Source: Verrucomicrobiaceae bacterium
Lineage (GTDB): Bacteria > Verrucomicrobiota > Verrucomicrobiia > Verrucomicrobiales > Verrucomicrobiaceae
Reading direction: 5' to 3'
DNA length: 64,000 nt
Assembly: GCA_024232965.1 (NCBI GenBank)
Contig: JACKQF010000007.1
Location: forward strand, 186,001 to 250,000
Part shown: in pieces, positions 54,375 to 62,682 of the stretch
How positions within the stretch are numbered: position 1 is the first letter of the stretch
How the letters are laid out: each line of letters begins with the position of its first letter
The notes under the pieces: generated by a model
Seen by the model: only the letters and a program-made list of their open reading frames with translations
The model's database searches: none
Told to the model about the DNA's origin: nothing
Made by a program: the position numbers and the translations under genes

Positions 54375-54833
54375 ATGATCAATGTCGTCCTTTATCAGCC
54401 AGAGATCCCTCATAACACTGGTGCCATTGGCAGGTTGTGTCTGGGGGCAGGTGCCCGCCTTCACTTGATTGAACCGCTGGGGTTTAGCCTCGATGATCGC
54501 CATCTGAAGCGGGCAGGCTTGGACTACTGGAAGGAGGTGGACGTCTGCCGATGGTCCTCTTGGGAAGCATTCCTGGCCAAATTGCCGGGGGATGCGAAGT
54601 TGTTGTTCCTCACGTCAAAGGCCCGTCAAGCTCATTGGCATGCCCCTTTGGGCGGTGATGATGTTTGGTTGGTCTTTGGTCCAGAGACGAGAGGCCTGCC
54701 GGAGTCCTTGCTCGCCGCGAGTCCTCAGCAGTGCTTGACCATTCCAATGCAGGGCACCCGCAGTCTGAATCTCGCCACGGCTGTGGCTATTGTCCTTTTT
54801 GAGTCCGTTCGTCAGCGTAGCAAGGGAGAGTGA
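54375..54833 (+). CDS. trmL: tRNA (cytidine(34)-2'-O)-methyltransferase TrmL
   Basis: A 152-residue SPOUT methyltransferase that methylates the wobble nucleotide of tRNA-Leu isoacceptors. Family motifs: INVVLYQPEIPHNTGAIGRLC at the start, HLIEPLGFSLDDRHLKRAGLDYW, and the knot motifs VWLVFGPETRGLPESLL and IPMQGTRSLNLATAVAIVLFE. ATG 54375 has AAGGGAG 9 bases upstream, so it is preferred over GTG 54354. Confidence 0.95.
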   Translation: MINVVLYQPEIPHNTGAIGRLCLGAGARLHLIEPLGFSLDDRHLKRAGLDYWKEVDVCRWSSWEAFLAKLPGDAKLLFLTSKARQAHWHAPLGGDDVWLVFGPETRGLPESLLAASPQQCLTIPMQGTRSLNLATAVAIVLFESVRQRSKGE

Positions 54834-55024
54834 TTTGCGCTGGTCCGGCGTGGCGCGGCTTCATCTGCTAAATCCGCAAGCCACGGGCGCTTTGGCAGCG
54901 GGGCTGCTGAACGTGGCTCAGAGCTTTAGCGCGTCCCATGTGATTGCGGGGTGGTAACGGGTGCCGCCGAATTCGCCGAAGACTGCGGAGTGGGTGATCT
55001 GCGCTGTTGGCTGTGGAGTGGGGC

Positions 55025-55984
55025 TTAGACAACCGGAGTGACCAAGTCCCCGCCGCTGATGTGTGCCGCCAGATTGTCGAGGCAGAGCTGTGCCATGGCA
55101 CCGCGCGTCTCAAATGTGGCGCTGCCGACGTGGGGCAGCAGGACGGCATTGGGGCAGGCAAGCAGTGCCTCTGGCACGGTCGGTTCGTTCGCAAAAACGT
55201 CCAAACCTGCGCCACGGATCACATTGCTTTGGAGGGCGGTGATGAGCGCCAGTTCGTCAACGACGGAGCCGCGCGAAATATTGATGACAGTTCCTTGTGC
55301 ACCCAGCGCTACCAGGACCTCTGCATTCACCAAGTGATGCGTCGACGCGCCGCCAGGGCAGCTGACGATCAGAAAGTCGCTTTGGGCGGCGAGCGCTAGT
55401 AACTCCGGCACATACGTCCAGGGTGTGTCCTGGGACTTGCGGCCTGTCCAGGCGATCTGCATCCCTAGTGGCCCCAGTCGGCTGGCGATCGCTTTACCGA
55501 TTCGTCCTAGACCCACGATGCCAGCTTTTTTGCCCTTTAGGCTATGCGCCAGTGGGTAGCCGGCTTTCAGCCAATCCCCCTGATGCAAAAAGTGGTTTGC
55601 CTGAACAAGCTGTCGGCTGGTCATGAGCACCAGCGCCACGGCGATGTCTGCCACGTCGTCAGTCAATACGTCAGGAGTATTCGTCACTCGGACGTTGTGA
55701 TCTCGGCACCAGTCTACCGGCACCCCGTCATAGCCGACACCGAAGACCGTGATGATTTCCAAGGATGGCAGCTTTTCCAGCAGCGCCACGGGTGCCACGC
55801 TGCCGCCTGCCATGACGATTGCACGAATTGACGGTCCGACTTCGGCGACCATGGAGTCTCGGCCGCACTCGTCTTCCCGGTAGAAATCATGGCACGTTCC
55901 CAAAACGCGTAGCGGCTCCATCAAGAAGTCCGGCAGGGGGGCCAGGACCATGATGGCTGGCTTTGGGTCTGGGGCGCTGGTCAT
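55025..55984 (-). CDS. D-isomer-specific 2-hydroxyacid dehydrogenase (glyoxylate/hydroxypyruvate reductase-like)
   Basis: A 319-residue NAD(P)-dependent dehydrogenase. The NAD motif is GIVGLGRIGKAIASRL followed by WTGRK, whose Arg after the second strand suggests NADP use. The catalytic triad is Arg in INISRGSVVDE, Glu in VFANEPTVPEAL and His in LLPHVGSATFETR. Likely substrates are hydroxypyruvate, glyoxylate or similar 2-oxo acids. ATG 55984 begins at the domain; the upstream in-frame stretch is Arg/Gln-rich and overlaps the neighbouring gene's end. It lies 7 bases after the minus-strand gene upstream and may be co-transcribed with it. Confidence 0.9.
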   Translation of the reverse strand: MTSAPDPKPAIMVLAPLPDFLMEPLRVLGTCHDFYREDECGRDSMVAEVGPSIRAIVMAGGSVAPVALLEKLPSLEIITVFGVGYDGVPVDWCRDHNVRVTNTPDVLTDDVADIAVALVLMTSRQLVQANHFLHQGDWLKAGYPLAHSLKGKKAGIVGLGRIGKAIASRLGPLGMQIAWTGRKSQDTPWTYVPELLALAAQSDFLIVSCPGGASTHHLVNAEVLVALGAQGTVINISRGSVVDELALITALQSNVIRGAGLDVFANEPTVPEALLACPNAVLLPHVGSATFETRGAMAQLCLDNLAAHISGGDLVTPVV

Positions 55985-55991
55985 TGCGGCA

Positions 55992-56582
55992 TTACTTGTC
56001 CTTCTTCCCGCCAAACATCCTTTTCCAGATAGACTTTTTGGGTGGCTCCTGCGGGGTCGCTGGCTGGGCAGTTGGCGCTGCTGTTGCCTGGGCACCGGCG
56101 GTGCCTTGGGGAGGGGAAGGGGCCATCTGAGTGAAGTCGATCAAGGCAGGTCGCATCGTCGGACTGCGCACATTGAAGTTCACTACTTTCGGCTTCAGCT
56201 CCTTGCCGTCTGGGCCAAATTCATGGATGGTTTGCTGGAATACCTCGCCGCCGAGGTTCAAGAGGCGCTCTTCTTTGACGCGATTGTATTCATCAAAATA
56301 GACCTGCAATCGCGCCTGCAAATTGTCCCGGCCATCGTAGATGTTGCCTTGGGAGATTTGGCCGCGCTCGTTGAGTAGGTAGTGTTTGCGGACGATCAGG
56401 ACGCCGTTGGCATCGTATGTTTTTTCCGTCACTTCCCGACTGTTCGGGTTGCTAATGGTCTCTGATTTTGTCCCGTCTGGGTGCAGGGTCGTGCGGCCCA
56501 ATACGCCGAGCCCACCCTGCTGTGCGCCTGCCACAGCGGCAGTCATCAGCCACAAAACGACAAAATATGGGATGCGAAACAT
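55992..56582 (-). CDS. Hypothetical secreted protein
   Basis: A 196-residue protein with a clear signal peptide (MFRIPYFVVLWLMTAAVAGA). The core has MORN/YD-like antitoxin-style strands: TTLHPDGTKSETISNPNSRE, KTYDANGVLIVRKHYLLNERG, NIYDGRDNLQARLQVYFDEYNRV. The C-terminus is a Pro/Ala/Gln-rich linker ending in a basic KKSIWKRMFGGKKDK tail. The repeated YDxxGxL strands resemble toxin-related or RHS-like beta repeats, but too few for a confident call. Function unknown. Confidence 0.65.
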   Translation of the reverse strand: MFRIPYFVVLWLMTAAVAGAQQGGLGVLGRTTLHPDGTKSETISNPNSREVTEKTYDANGVLIVRKHYLLNERGQISQGNIYDGRDNLQARLQVYFDEYNRVKEERLLNLGGEVFQQTIHEFGPDGKELKPKVVNFNVRSPTMRPALIDFTQMAPSPPQGTAGAQATAAPTAQPATPQEPPKKSIWKRMFGGKKDK

Positions 56583-56694
56583 GGTCGGAATGATGGAAAG
56601 TGGAACCCGTGCATCTTAAGCCCCGATGCCGAGAGTCTCAATGACAAATCCAGTCTTCACCTATCGTTCCACAAAGCAATCCTTTTCACCTGAC

Positions 56695-57168
56695 ATGAGC
56701 GCTCCCGAAGCTAATCCCCCGACCTCCAATTGCCCGCCACAGAGCGATGAATGGAAATCTTTCCTCCACGATGTCATCGAGCAATTCGATTGCACCACTG
56801 GCACCCTGCATCGTTTTGATCCAGGTGACAATCACCTGAAGCTTCTCGCGAGTCAGCGCATCCCGGAGGTGCTAATGCCTGTGGTTCAGTCGATCCCCAT
56901 CGGCAAGGGAATCGCGGGGGCAGCAGCCCAAAGGCGCGAGCCCGTAGAAATCTGCAATCTCCAGACAGATACCTCCGGCGTGGCAAAGCCCGGAGCGAAG
57001 CAGACGCAGGTCCAAGGATCGCTCGCAGTGCCTGTGATGGATGGTGACCGCCTCTGTGGCACCTTGGGCATAGGCAAGTTGACCCCTTATGACTTCAGCG
57101 ATGACGAAAAGAAGCGCCTCTTGGAGATCGGGGCAGAGATCGCTCCACGCATCCTGCCGCTGGTCTAG
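56695..57168 (+). CDS. GAF domain-containing protein
   Basis: A 157-residue single-domain GAF protein: FLHDVIEQFDCTTGTLHRFDPGDNHLKLLASQRIPEVLMPVVQSIPIGKGIAGAAAQRREPVEICNL is represented by its blocks TGTLHRFD, IPIGKGIAGAAAQRREPVEI, and QGSLAVPVMDGDRLCGTLGIGK, the standard GAF sensor fold with the fRMsr-like layout. A Cys occurs in the VEICNL and RLCGTL positions, but the fRMsr triad is not complete. No output domain is attached, so it is either a stand-alone ligand sensor or a small enzyme. Upstream in-frame ATGs at 56626 and 56641 would add 18-23 residues. Confidence 0.8.
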   Translation: MSAPEANPPTSNCPPQSDEWKSFLHDVIEQFDCTTGTLHRFDPGDNHLKLLASQRIPEVLMPVVQSIPIGKGIAGAAAQRREPVEICNLQTDTSGVAKPGAKQTQVQGSLAVPVMDGDRLCGTLGIGKLTPYDFSDDEKKRLLEIGAEIAPRILPLV

Positions 57169-57171
57169 CCA

Positions 57172-57906
57172 TCACTTGCGGATCCACCGTGATCCTAGCG
57201 CCACACTCCACTGATACTTCCGCGCATGTTCGCGGATGAGAAAAGGAAGATCTGCTTGCAGATCTAGTTCAAAGGATTCCGCCAGTTCCTGCTGTAACCA
57301 ATCGCGGGTGGAACCGATGGGCCAGTTTGAGGGAGGGGTGAATTCTTCCAGCCAAGTGCAGGGTGTTGTTAATATCAGCTGCCCTCCCGACTTCACTAGG
57401 GCAGGGAGACGTGCGAGCAGCCTAGTGGGCTCAGTGAGCCTACAAAGCAGATTGGCCGCATGGACGACGTCGAAAGAGCCGAGATCTGCCCGCAGATCCA
57501 TCGCGTTGCCCTGCTCAAAATGGGCGTTTCCACGAGGCGAATCATCGGGCACCTTGGCGATCAGTGGCGTGAGCGTGGCACCTTCATCGCGCCGCTCATA
57601 GCTCATTTGCCCGCTCGCGGCGAGTTCCCGAGCTGCGTCGATGAAGCTATTTGAAAAGTCGATGCCGGTGACCAGTAGCCCCAGAGTTGCCAGTTCAAAA
57701 GAGGATCTCCCCACCGCGCAGCCAAGATCCAGAGCGGTGCCACCCTTGGTTACACGCTCAGCATCGATGAGCTCTGATACAGTTCGCCGGGCGAAGTCTA
57801 ACGCATCGGTTGGACCCTTCGTCCACGGCAGAACTTCGGCAGCGGTGCCGTAGTGGAAAAGGAGGTACTCATCCAGCAATCGCCGGGTCTCGTAGATGTT
57901 CGACAT
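57172..57906 (-). CDS. Putative 4-mercaptohistidine N1-methyltransferase (OvoA C-terminal-like)
   Basis: A 244-residue SAM-dependent methyltransferase. The opening IYETRRLLDEYLLFHYG, then LPWTKGPTDALDFARRTV, is the hallmark of the family related to the C-terminal part of OvoA, which N-methylates 5(4)-mercaptohistidine to make ovothiol. The SAM motif is TALDLGCAVGRSSFELA, with VTGIDFS and FDVVHAANLLCRL. The sulfoxide-synthase half of OvoA is not in this window. ATG 57906 overlaps the upstream stop by one base (TGATG), so it is co-translated with the M29-like gene. Confidence 0.82.
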   Translation of the reverse strand: MSNIYETRRLLDEYLLFHYGTAAEVLPWTKGPTDALDFARRTVSELIDAERVTKGGTALDLGCAVGRSSFELATLGLLVTGIDFSNSFIDAARELAASGQMSYERRDEGATLTPLIAKVPDDSPRGNAHFEQGNAMDLRADLGSFDVVHAANLLCRLTEPTRLLARLPALVKSGGQLILTTPCTWLEEFTPPSNWPIGSTRDWLQQELAESFELDLQADLPFLIREHARKYQWSVALGSRWIRK

Positions 57907-59087
57907 CAGCTTTCCAGTGCCCGCAGAAGATATTCACATGGCTGGAAGTGCTCGATCAAGATTTCCGTCTCGCCATTGCGTCCCATGCGGACTTGGCTGA
58001 TGTCAAAGTTTGGTGTTTTATGGGGAGCGAACAGAATGTCATCGTGGGTCGCATTTTGGCGGCGCTTGAATTGATCCGGTGTGATGTGACCGCCCAGATG
58101 ATCATCGCGACCGGTGGCCAGATGGCAGGTGCCCAGCACTTTTTCATCCTGGATGTCCGCGCCAGAAACCGGTAGCACCTGCGTGCCAAATCCCAGTTCT
58201 CCCAGAACGCCAGTCATCGGATCATCCTTCAGTCGAGCGTTGTGCGTGTCGATAGTAGCCTGATTTCCAGCGATGAGTTCAGCCTTCACGATGCAACCAC
58301 CGATGACCGTCAGTCTGCCCAACGTGCCGTCTTCATACTTCATCGGGAACTGTCCCTCCGCGCCAGTTGGAACGAAGTAAACTTCACCCGCAGGGAGGTT
58401 AGCGATGTCGGGCTTGTCACCATGGCAGAGTCCATGACTTTTTTGTGCCTCTTGCCCGTCAAGTTCCAGCCGAACGGTCAGTTCCTCGCCGCCTTCGACA
58501 GTGAAGTCGATCTCCACCCAGTCGGCACCGGTCATGCAGCGACGCAGCTTCTCCGCGTCGCGGCTGACTTCGCGGTAATCTACAGCGAGACCGCTGTTGA
58601 GGATCACATCGTTTAGGCCGTGCAGCGTCGCGCCACGGAAGCCGTACTTTTTGGCAAACTCCGTCAGCGGAGCCGTCGCGGAGAAAGTGGAGATGCAGAG
58701 GATGATGTCGTAGTTCGGATAGACGTCGCGTTCCAGGCTCAACTCAGCGCCTTCCATGTCCACGCAGCGATCCGGCATGTCCAGATTGCTGCCGCCCGTT
58801 TCCTGATAGGCAAACATGTCGCCACCGATCATGCCTAACTCGTCCATTACGCCATTTTGCAGGCCTTGATAAAAGCACTCGAAAGCCTTCTGCTGCACTG
58901 GGCGATCCGGGTTCGTGAGGAATGCCATCTTCCTTGCTTCGGAGAGATCAGGCAGGTCAATTAAGATGCAGACCTTGCGCCCGGCGACGGGTTCGAAGAC
59001 GGAGGACAAAAGGCGGGCAAGATCGAACTCGGGGAATTCGCGATCCTTGGCGGCGGATTGGATGGTGGGCATGTCAAGAACGGGCAT
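57906..59087 (-). CDS. M29-like aminopeptidase-family protein
   Basis: A 393-residue protein. The C-terminal two-thirds recall the aminopeptidase M29/clan MQ fold: NLPAGEVYFVPTGAEGQFPM, then LGELGFGTQVLPVSG, EKVLGTCHLATGRDDHLGG and a late THDDILF. In M29 enzymes the Glu, His and Asp residues in these blocks bind two metal ions. The N-terminal 180 residues include GRKVCILIDLPDLSEARK and DIILCISTFSATAPLTEFA, an alpha/beta domain. Exact substrate is unknown; peptidase activity is not certain. It is the first gene of a two-gene operon with the mercaptohistidine methyltransferase. Start 59087 or 59072. Confidence 0.68.
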   Translation of the reverse strand: MPVLDMPTIQSAAKDREFPEFDLARLLSSVFEPVAGRKVCILIDLPDLSEARKMAFLTNPDRPVQQKAFECFYQGLQNGVMDELGMIGGDMFAYQETGGSNLDMPDRCVDMEGAELSLERDVYPNYDIILCISTFSATAPLTEFAKKYGFRGATLHGLNDVILNSGLAVDYREVSRDAEKLRRCMTGADWVEIDFTVEGGEELTVRLELDGQEAQKSHGLCHGDKPDIANLPAGEVYFVPTGAEGQFPMKYEDGTLGRLTVIGGCIVKAELIAGNQATIDTHNARLKDDPMTGVLGELGFGTQVLPVSGADIQDEKVLGTCHLATGRDDHLGGHITPDQFKRRQNATHDDILFAPHKTPNFDISQVRMGRNGETEILIEHFQPCEYLLRALES

Positions 59088-59175
59088 GAAACAGATGGGG
59101 TTGAAGGTCAAACGTTTTACGCCACCGTGAGACCCCTAGAAGCACTTTTTTTGTTCAATTTCCGTTTCACGACCT

Positions 59176-59859
59176 ATGCAAAAACACGTTCTGATCACTG
59201 GATGCAGTCGCGGTCTGGGGCTCGCCATGGCCCGCCAATTCGCAGCTACAGGCTGGACGGTGTCTGGCTGCGCACGTTCTGTGGACGCACTGGAGAAAAT
59301 TTCGGCGGAGTTGTCCTCGCCGAACTTTTTTTCTCCGTGTGACGTCTCTGACGATTCGACAGTGCGCCAATTCTGCGCTGAGGTGATCGCATCTTGCGGC
59401 GTGCCGGACCTCGTTTTAAACAACGCTGCAATGGTGAATCCCAACGCGCCGCTGTGGGAAATTGATGATGAAGCATTCGCGCGGATTTTCGCCATCAACG
59501 TCAAAGGTACCGCATCCGTGATGCGCCACCTTTTGCCGCCGATGATGAAAAAGGGGGGCGGCGTCATCGTCAACTTTTCGTCCGGTTGGGGGCGTAGCGC
59601 CTCGCCGGAGGTTGCGCCGTATTGTGCGACGAAGTGGGCGATCGAGGGCCTCTCCCAGGCTGCGGCGCAGGAGACTCAGGGGAAGGTGGCCATCATCCCT
59701 CTGAACCCCGGCATCATCGACACCGTGATGTTGCGCTCCTGCTTTGGCAATGAGGCTGCCTATTATCCAAAGGCGGAGGACTGGGCTCGGCAGGCCGTGC
59801 CGTTCCTCATGAAGCTGGGTTTAAAGGACAATGGGCGTCAGCTCACGGCTCCGAGTTAG
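59176..59859 (+). CDS. SDR-family oxidoreductase
   Basis: A 227-residue classical short-chain dehydrogenase/reductase. Cofactor motif TGCSRGLGLAMARQF (TGxxxGxG), NNAAMVNP (NNAG-like), catalytic Ser in VNFSSGWGRS, and Tyr/Lys in APYCATKWAIEGLS. A Cys in GCSRG and the Arg after the second strand (GCARS) suggest NADP(H). Substrate unknown. Divergent from the M29-like operon across 88 bases that probably contain both promoters. Confidence 0.92.
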   Translation: MQKHVLITGCSRGLGLAMARQFAATGWTVSGCARSVDALEKISAELSSPNFFSPCDVSDDSTVRQFCAEVIASCGVPDLVLNNAAMVNPNAPLWEIDDEAFARIFAINVKGTASVMRHLLPPMMKKGGGVIVNFSSGWGRSASPEVAPYCATKWAIEGLSQAAAQETQGKVAIIPLNPGIIDTVMLRSCFGNEAAYYPKAEDWARQAVPFLMKLGLKDNGRQLTAPS

Positions 59860-59916
59860 TGGCAACCCAATTCGGGCATTGTCAAAACCAGCGCTGATCC
59901 CTACGCTTTGCCTCAC

Positions 59917-60652
59917 ATGAAAATTGATCGATTCGTTCTTCAAGCCTGGCTGCTCATCGCGGCATGCATTCTGCCAATGACTGCCAAAGCTCAGTTCAAC
60001 CGTTCGCGTGGACAGAGCGAGGCCCAACGCCGCGCGGAGGACGAAGCTAGGGCCAGAGCGGTGGCACAGGCCGCGGAGCAGCGTCGCCAGGCGGAATTGA
60101 CTCGCGATCTTCAGCATCTGCAAAATACCACCCGGGTTCTGGAGCAATCCTTCGCGAACCATCTCCGCACCCATCGCCGTGCCGATGCGGACGAAACGCT
60201 CCTGGCCAAGGCGTTGACCGATCTCGCCGAGGATGTCGATCACCTCACGAATGATGTCTTTGGTCGTTGCTCAAAGTGTGCGCGCGGTGATCTGCAGCAC
60301 ATCTTTCGCACCTTCCACATGCTGGAATATTCCGCAGACAATGCTCAAAGACTGTCATTCGACGCAGGTTACGGTCGCAGTCTGATGGGCTACTTTCGTG
60401 ACATTGATGAACACATGGATGGCTTGGCAGAGGCAGGCCTGAGAAACCCGCGTCTGGAGCCGATCGTGCGTGATCGTCACGTGTTTCAGGGGGGGGCGTG
60501 GTTCCTCTCGCGACGAGCGTCAACTCAGCCTCCCAGAGATTCGCCCGGAGCCTCCCGAGCACCACGACGACGATGACCACCGCCCCTCCAATACGCGGAC
60601 CATCGATCTCGGTGAGGTGCTCGGGCGGATCTTTGGCAGGGATCGACGATAG
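59917..60652 (+). CDS. Hypothetical secreted protein (frameshift at the G8 run 60489-60496)
   Basis: A protein of about 245 residues with a signal peptide (FVLQAWLLIAACILPMTAKA). A coiled-coil-like Arg/Glu/Ala-rich stretch follows (AQRRAEDEARARAVAQAAEQRRQ), then a region with CSKC (RCSKCARGD) and FHMLEYSADNAQRL. The given frame ends at 60576. Removing one G in the eight-G run gives GGRGSSRDERQLSLPEIRPE and an acidic-basic tail HHDDDDHRPS ending GRIFGRDRR at 60652. This is the only clear frameshift in the last 13 kb. No family recognised. Confidence 0.62.
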
Positions 60653-60697
60653 GTCGATGGCAAGATGAGGTCCTTGGCGTTCGTCTCCTTCTCCGTT

Positions 60698-62251
60698 ATG
60701 AACGTGCTGTCCTTTCGTGCTGTTGGCTTTTTTGGCCTAGTTCTCTTCTGTGCCACTGCAATCACGGTGACTGCCGCAGAGAGGAAGCCGAATGTCGTGT
60801 TCATCTTGGCCGATGATCTCGGCTACGGTGATCTGGGTGCCTATGGGCAGAAGATCATCCGCACGCCGAATCTTGATCTTATGGCGGCGGAGGGGATGCG
60901 CTTCAAGTATCACTATGCTGGAAACGGGGTTTGCGCCCCGTCGCGTTGCGTCTTGATGACGGGGAAACATCCGGGCCATGCCTTCATTCGCGACAATCGG
61001 CAAGGTCATCCCGGCAAAGTCTCGGACTTGGGCAAGCCGGAGCATGAGGGGCAGTATCCGATTCCGGATGAGACCTTGACCTTGGCCGAGGTGATGAAGA
61101 AAGCGGGCTACGCGACGGGTGGCTTCGGTAAGTGGGGGCTGGGTGGACCTGACACCGATGGCCGACCGATGAAGCAAGGCTTTGACCGTTGGTTTGGCTA
61201 CAATTGCCAGGCGGTGGCACACAACTTTTATCCCACTTACCTGTGGGATAATGACAAGACCATCGATCTCACCAACACTGCGTTCTCTCCGCATGACACA
61301 CTGAAACCGGACGAGAACGGTGACGATGCGGCTAGCTACAAGCGCTTCCAAGGCAATCAGTATTCTGCAGATCTCATTGCCGAACAGGCGCGGCAGTTCG
61401 CGCGTGACCACAAGGACGAGCCCTTTTTTCTCTATTGGCCGACGACGGTGCCACACCTCGCACTGCAGGTGCCGGATGATTCTCTCAAGGAGTACGTCGG
61501 CCAGTTCGACGATCCACCCTACAAGGGCGGGAAGGGCTACATTCCTCATTTCTCGCCCCGGGCAGCTTATGCGGCGATGATCACGCGTTTGGATCGCGAG
61601 GTCGGTGCGCTGATGGATTTGATCAGGGAGTTGGGATTGGATGACGACACGATCTTTATTTTCTCCAGCGACAATGGTGCTCTGCACGGGACGCATGAAG
61701 GCCTCGCTGGTACCGACGCGAATTTTTTCAATTCTTGCGGCGGTCTTCGCGATGGCAAAGGCTCACTTTACGAAGGTGGGATTCGCGAGCCTGGCATCGT
61801 GCGCTGGAAGGGCAAGATTCAACCGGGCACTCTGAGCGATCGGGTGACCGGATTTGAGGACTGGATGCCGACGCTGCTCGAACTCATCGGCGATAAGTCA
61901 CAAACGCCCCAAGACATCGACGGCATCAGCTTTGCTCCGACCCTGCTAGGTCAGAAACAGGAAGAGCGTCCGTTTTTGTATCGCGAGTTTCCCAGCTACG
62001 GCGGTCAACAGGCGGTGCGCAGGGGCCAGTGGAAGGCGGTGCGCCAAAACCTGATGCCACGGCGGGGTAAGGGAAAGGCCAAGGCTCCCGAACCCGTCAT
62101 CCACACCGAGCTCTATGATCTGGATACCGATCCGACGGAAAGCAAAGACGTCGCCGCAGAGCATCCAGACGTGGTCGCTCAGGTCGAAAAGATCATGCGG
62201 GAACAGCACACGAATTCCGCAGATTTCCCTTTTCCCGTACTGGATCAGTAG
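60698..62251 (+). CDS. Sulfatase (type I, formylglycine-dependent)
   Basis: A 517-residue secreted arylsulfatase-type enzyme: signal peptide from MNVLSFRAVGFFGLVLFC, then KPNVVFILADDLGYGDLGAYG with the metal-binding Asp pair. The sulfatase signature CAPSRCVLMTGKH places the residue converted to formylglycine at Cys79; the Cys form implies maturation by FGE. Later KWGLGGPD and IFSSDNGALHGTHEG complete the metal site, and the C-terminal subdomain ends LYDLDTDPTESKDVAAEHPD. It resembles secreted sulfatases of Planctomycetota and Verrucomicrobiota that desulfate algal or mucin glycans. No FGE or anaerobic maturase is in the window. Confidence 0.94.
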   Translation: MNVLSFRAVGFFGLVLFCATAITVTAAERKPNVVFILADDLGYGDLGAYGQKIIRTPNLDLMAAEGMRFKYHYAGNGVCAPSRCVLMTGKHPGHAFIRDNRQGHPGKVSDLGKPEHEGQYPIPDETLTLAEVMKKAGYATGGFGKWGLGGPDTDGRPMKQGFDRWFGYNCQAVAHNFYPTYLWDNDKTIDLTNTAFSPHDTLKPDENGDDAASYKRFQGNQYSADLIAEQARQFARDHKDEPFFLYWPTTVPHLALQVPDDSLKEYVGQFDDPPYKGGKGYIPHFSPRAAYAAMITRLDREVGALMDLIRELGLDDDTIFIFSSDNGALHGTHEGLAGTDANFFNSCGGLRDGKGSLYEGGIREPGIVRWKGKIQPGTLSDRVTGFEDWMPTLLELIGDKSQTPQDIDGISFAPTLLGQKQEERPFLYREFPSYGGQQAVRRGQWKAVRQNLMPRRGKGKAKAPEPVIHTELYDLDTDPTESKDVAAEHPDVVAQVEKIMREQHTNSADFPFPVLDQ

Positions 62252-62262
62252 CGGGAAAAGGG
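62227..62262. terminator. Hairpin spanning the sulfatase stop codon (possible terminator)
   Basis: Perfect 11-bp inverted repeat CCCTTTTCCCG (62227-62237) / CGGGAAAAGGG (62252-62262), with the TAG stop in the loop. No T-tract follows, so it may be an atypical convergent terminator or an mRNA-stabilising hairpin rather than a classical one. Confidence 0.45.
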
Positions 62263-62273
62263 GTTGGAATCGA

Positions 62274-62441
62274 TCAGGAGTTGCGCCCGCTCAGGGAGAA
62301 CAGGAGGCCCAAGAAGCCTCCATAAAGAGCACCGCGCCACCACGTCGAAGTGAGGGGGCAGGTGCCGGATGAGCACTGGCCAAAGTAACCCATCAGCGCA
62401 CCGAGGGAGGCACCGATGAGCACTGGAAGAAGTGTTTTCAT
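62274..62441 (-). CDS. DUF6132-like small membrane protein
   Basis: A 55-residue protein, MKTLLPVLIGASLGALMGYFG then CSSGTCPLTSTWW and a second helix YGGFLGLLFSLSG. Two short hydrophobic segments flank a Cys pair (CSSGTC). This matches the small DUF6132 type often found next to rhodanese/DUF2892 proteins and RND pumps. Start 62441 is used because the upstream in-frame stretch overlaps the neighbouring gene. Function unknown; the CxxxxC motif could bind a thiophilic metal. Confidence 0.7.
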   Translation of the reverse strand: MKTLLPVLIGASLGALMGYFGQCSSGTCPLTSTWWRGALYGGFLGLLFSLSGRNS

Positions 62442-62448
62442 GGCCTGA

Positions 62449-62682
62449 TCAATGGCAATGACCGCCGCCGCACCCGCAGCCGCCACCGCCTTTGGATTTG
62501 TCGTCACCGACGGTGCTGATTCCTAGTGGGCAGTAAGCGGGGCACCAGCGGATGAGACCGGTGAGGAGGGGGATGGCACCAATGGCACCGATCCAACTGT
62601 GGTTGATGACGCCGTAGGCGATGAGGCCAAGGCCGACGAGGATGCGAAGGGCGCGATCTGCGGTTCCGATATTCTTTTTCAT
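62449..62682 (-). CDS. DUF2892 (YgaP-like) membrane protein with Cys/His-rich tail
   Basis: A 77-residue protein. MKKNIGTADRALRILVGLGLIAYG is the DUF2892 opening, followed by a second helix and the CPAYCPLGIST motif. The C-terminus ends with a Gly/Cys/His string (CGCGGGHCH) that looks like a soft-metal ligand. DUF2892 domains occur in YgaP-type rhodaneses; small stand-alone versions are common beside RND efflux genes. Its ATG overlaps the RND stop (ATGA), so it is part of that operon. Confidence 0.85.
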   Translation of the reverse strand: MKKNIGTADRALRILVGLGLIAYGVINHSWIGAIGAIPLLTGLIRWCPAYCPLGISTVGDDKSKGGGGCGCGGGHCH

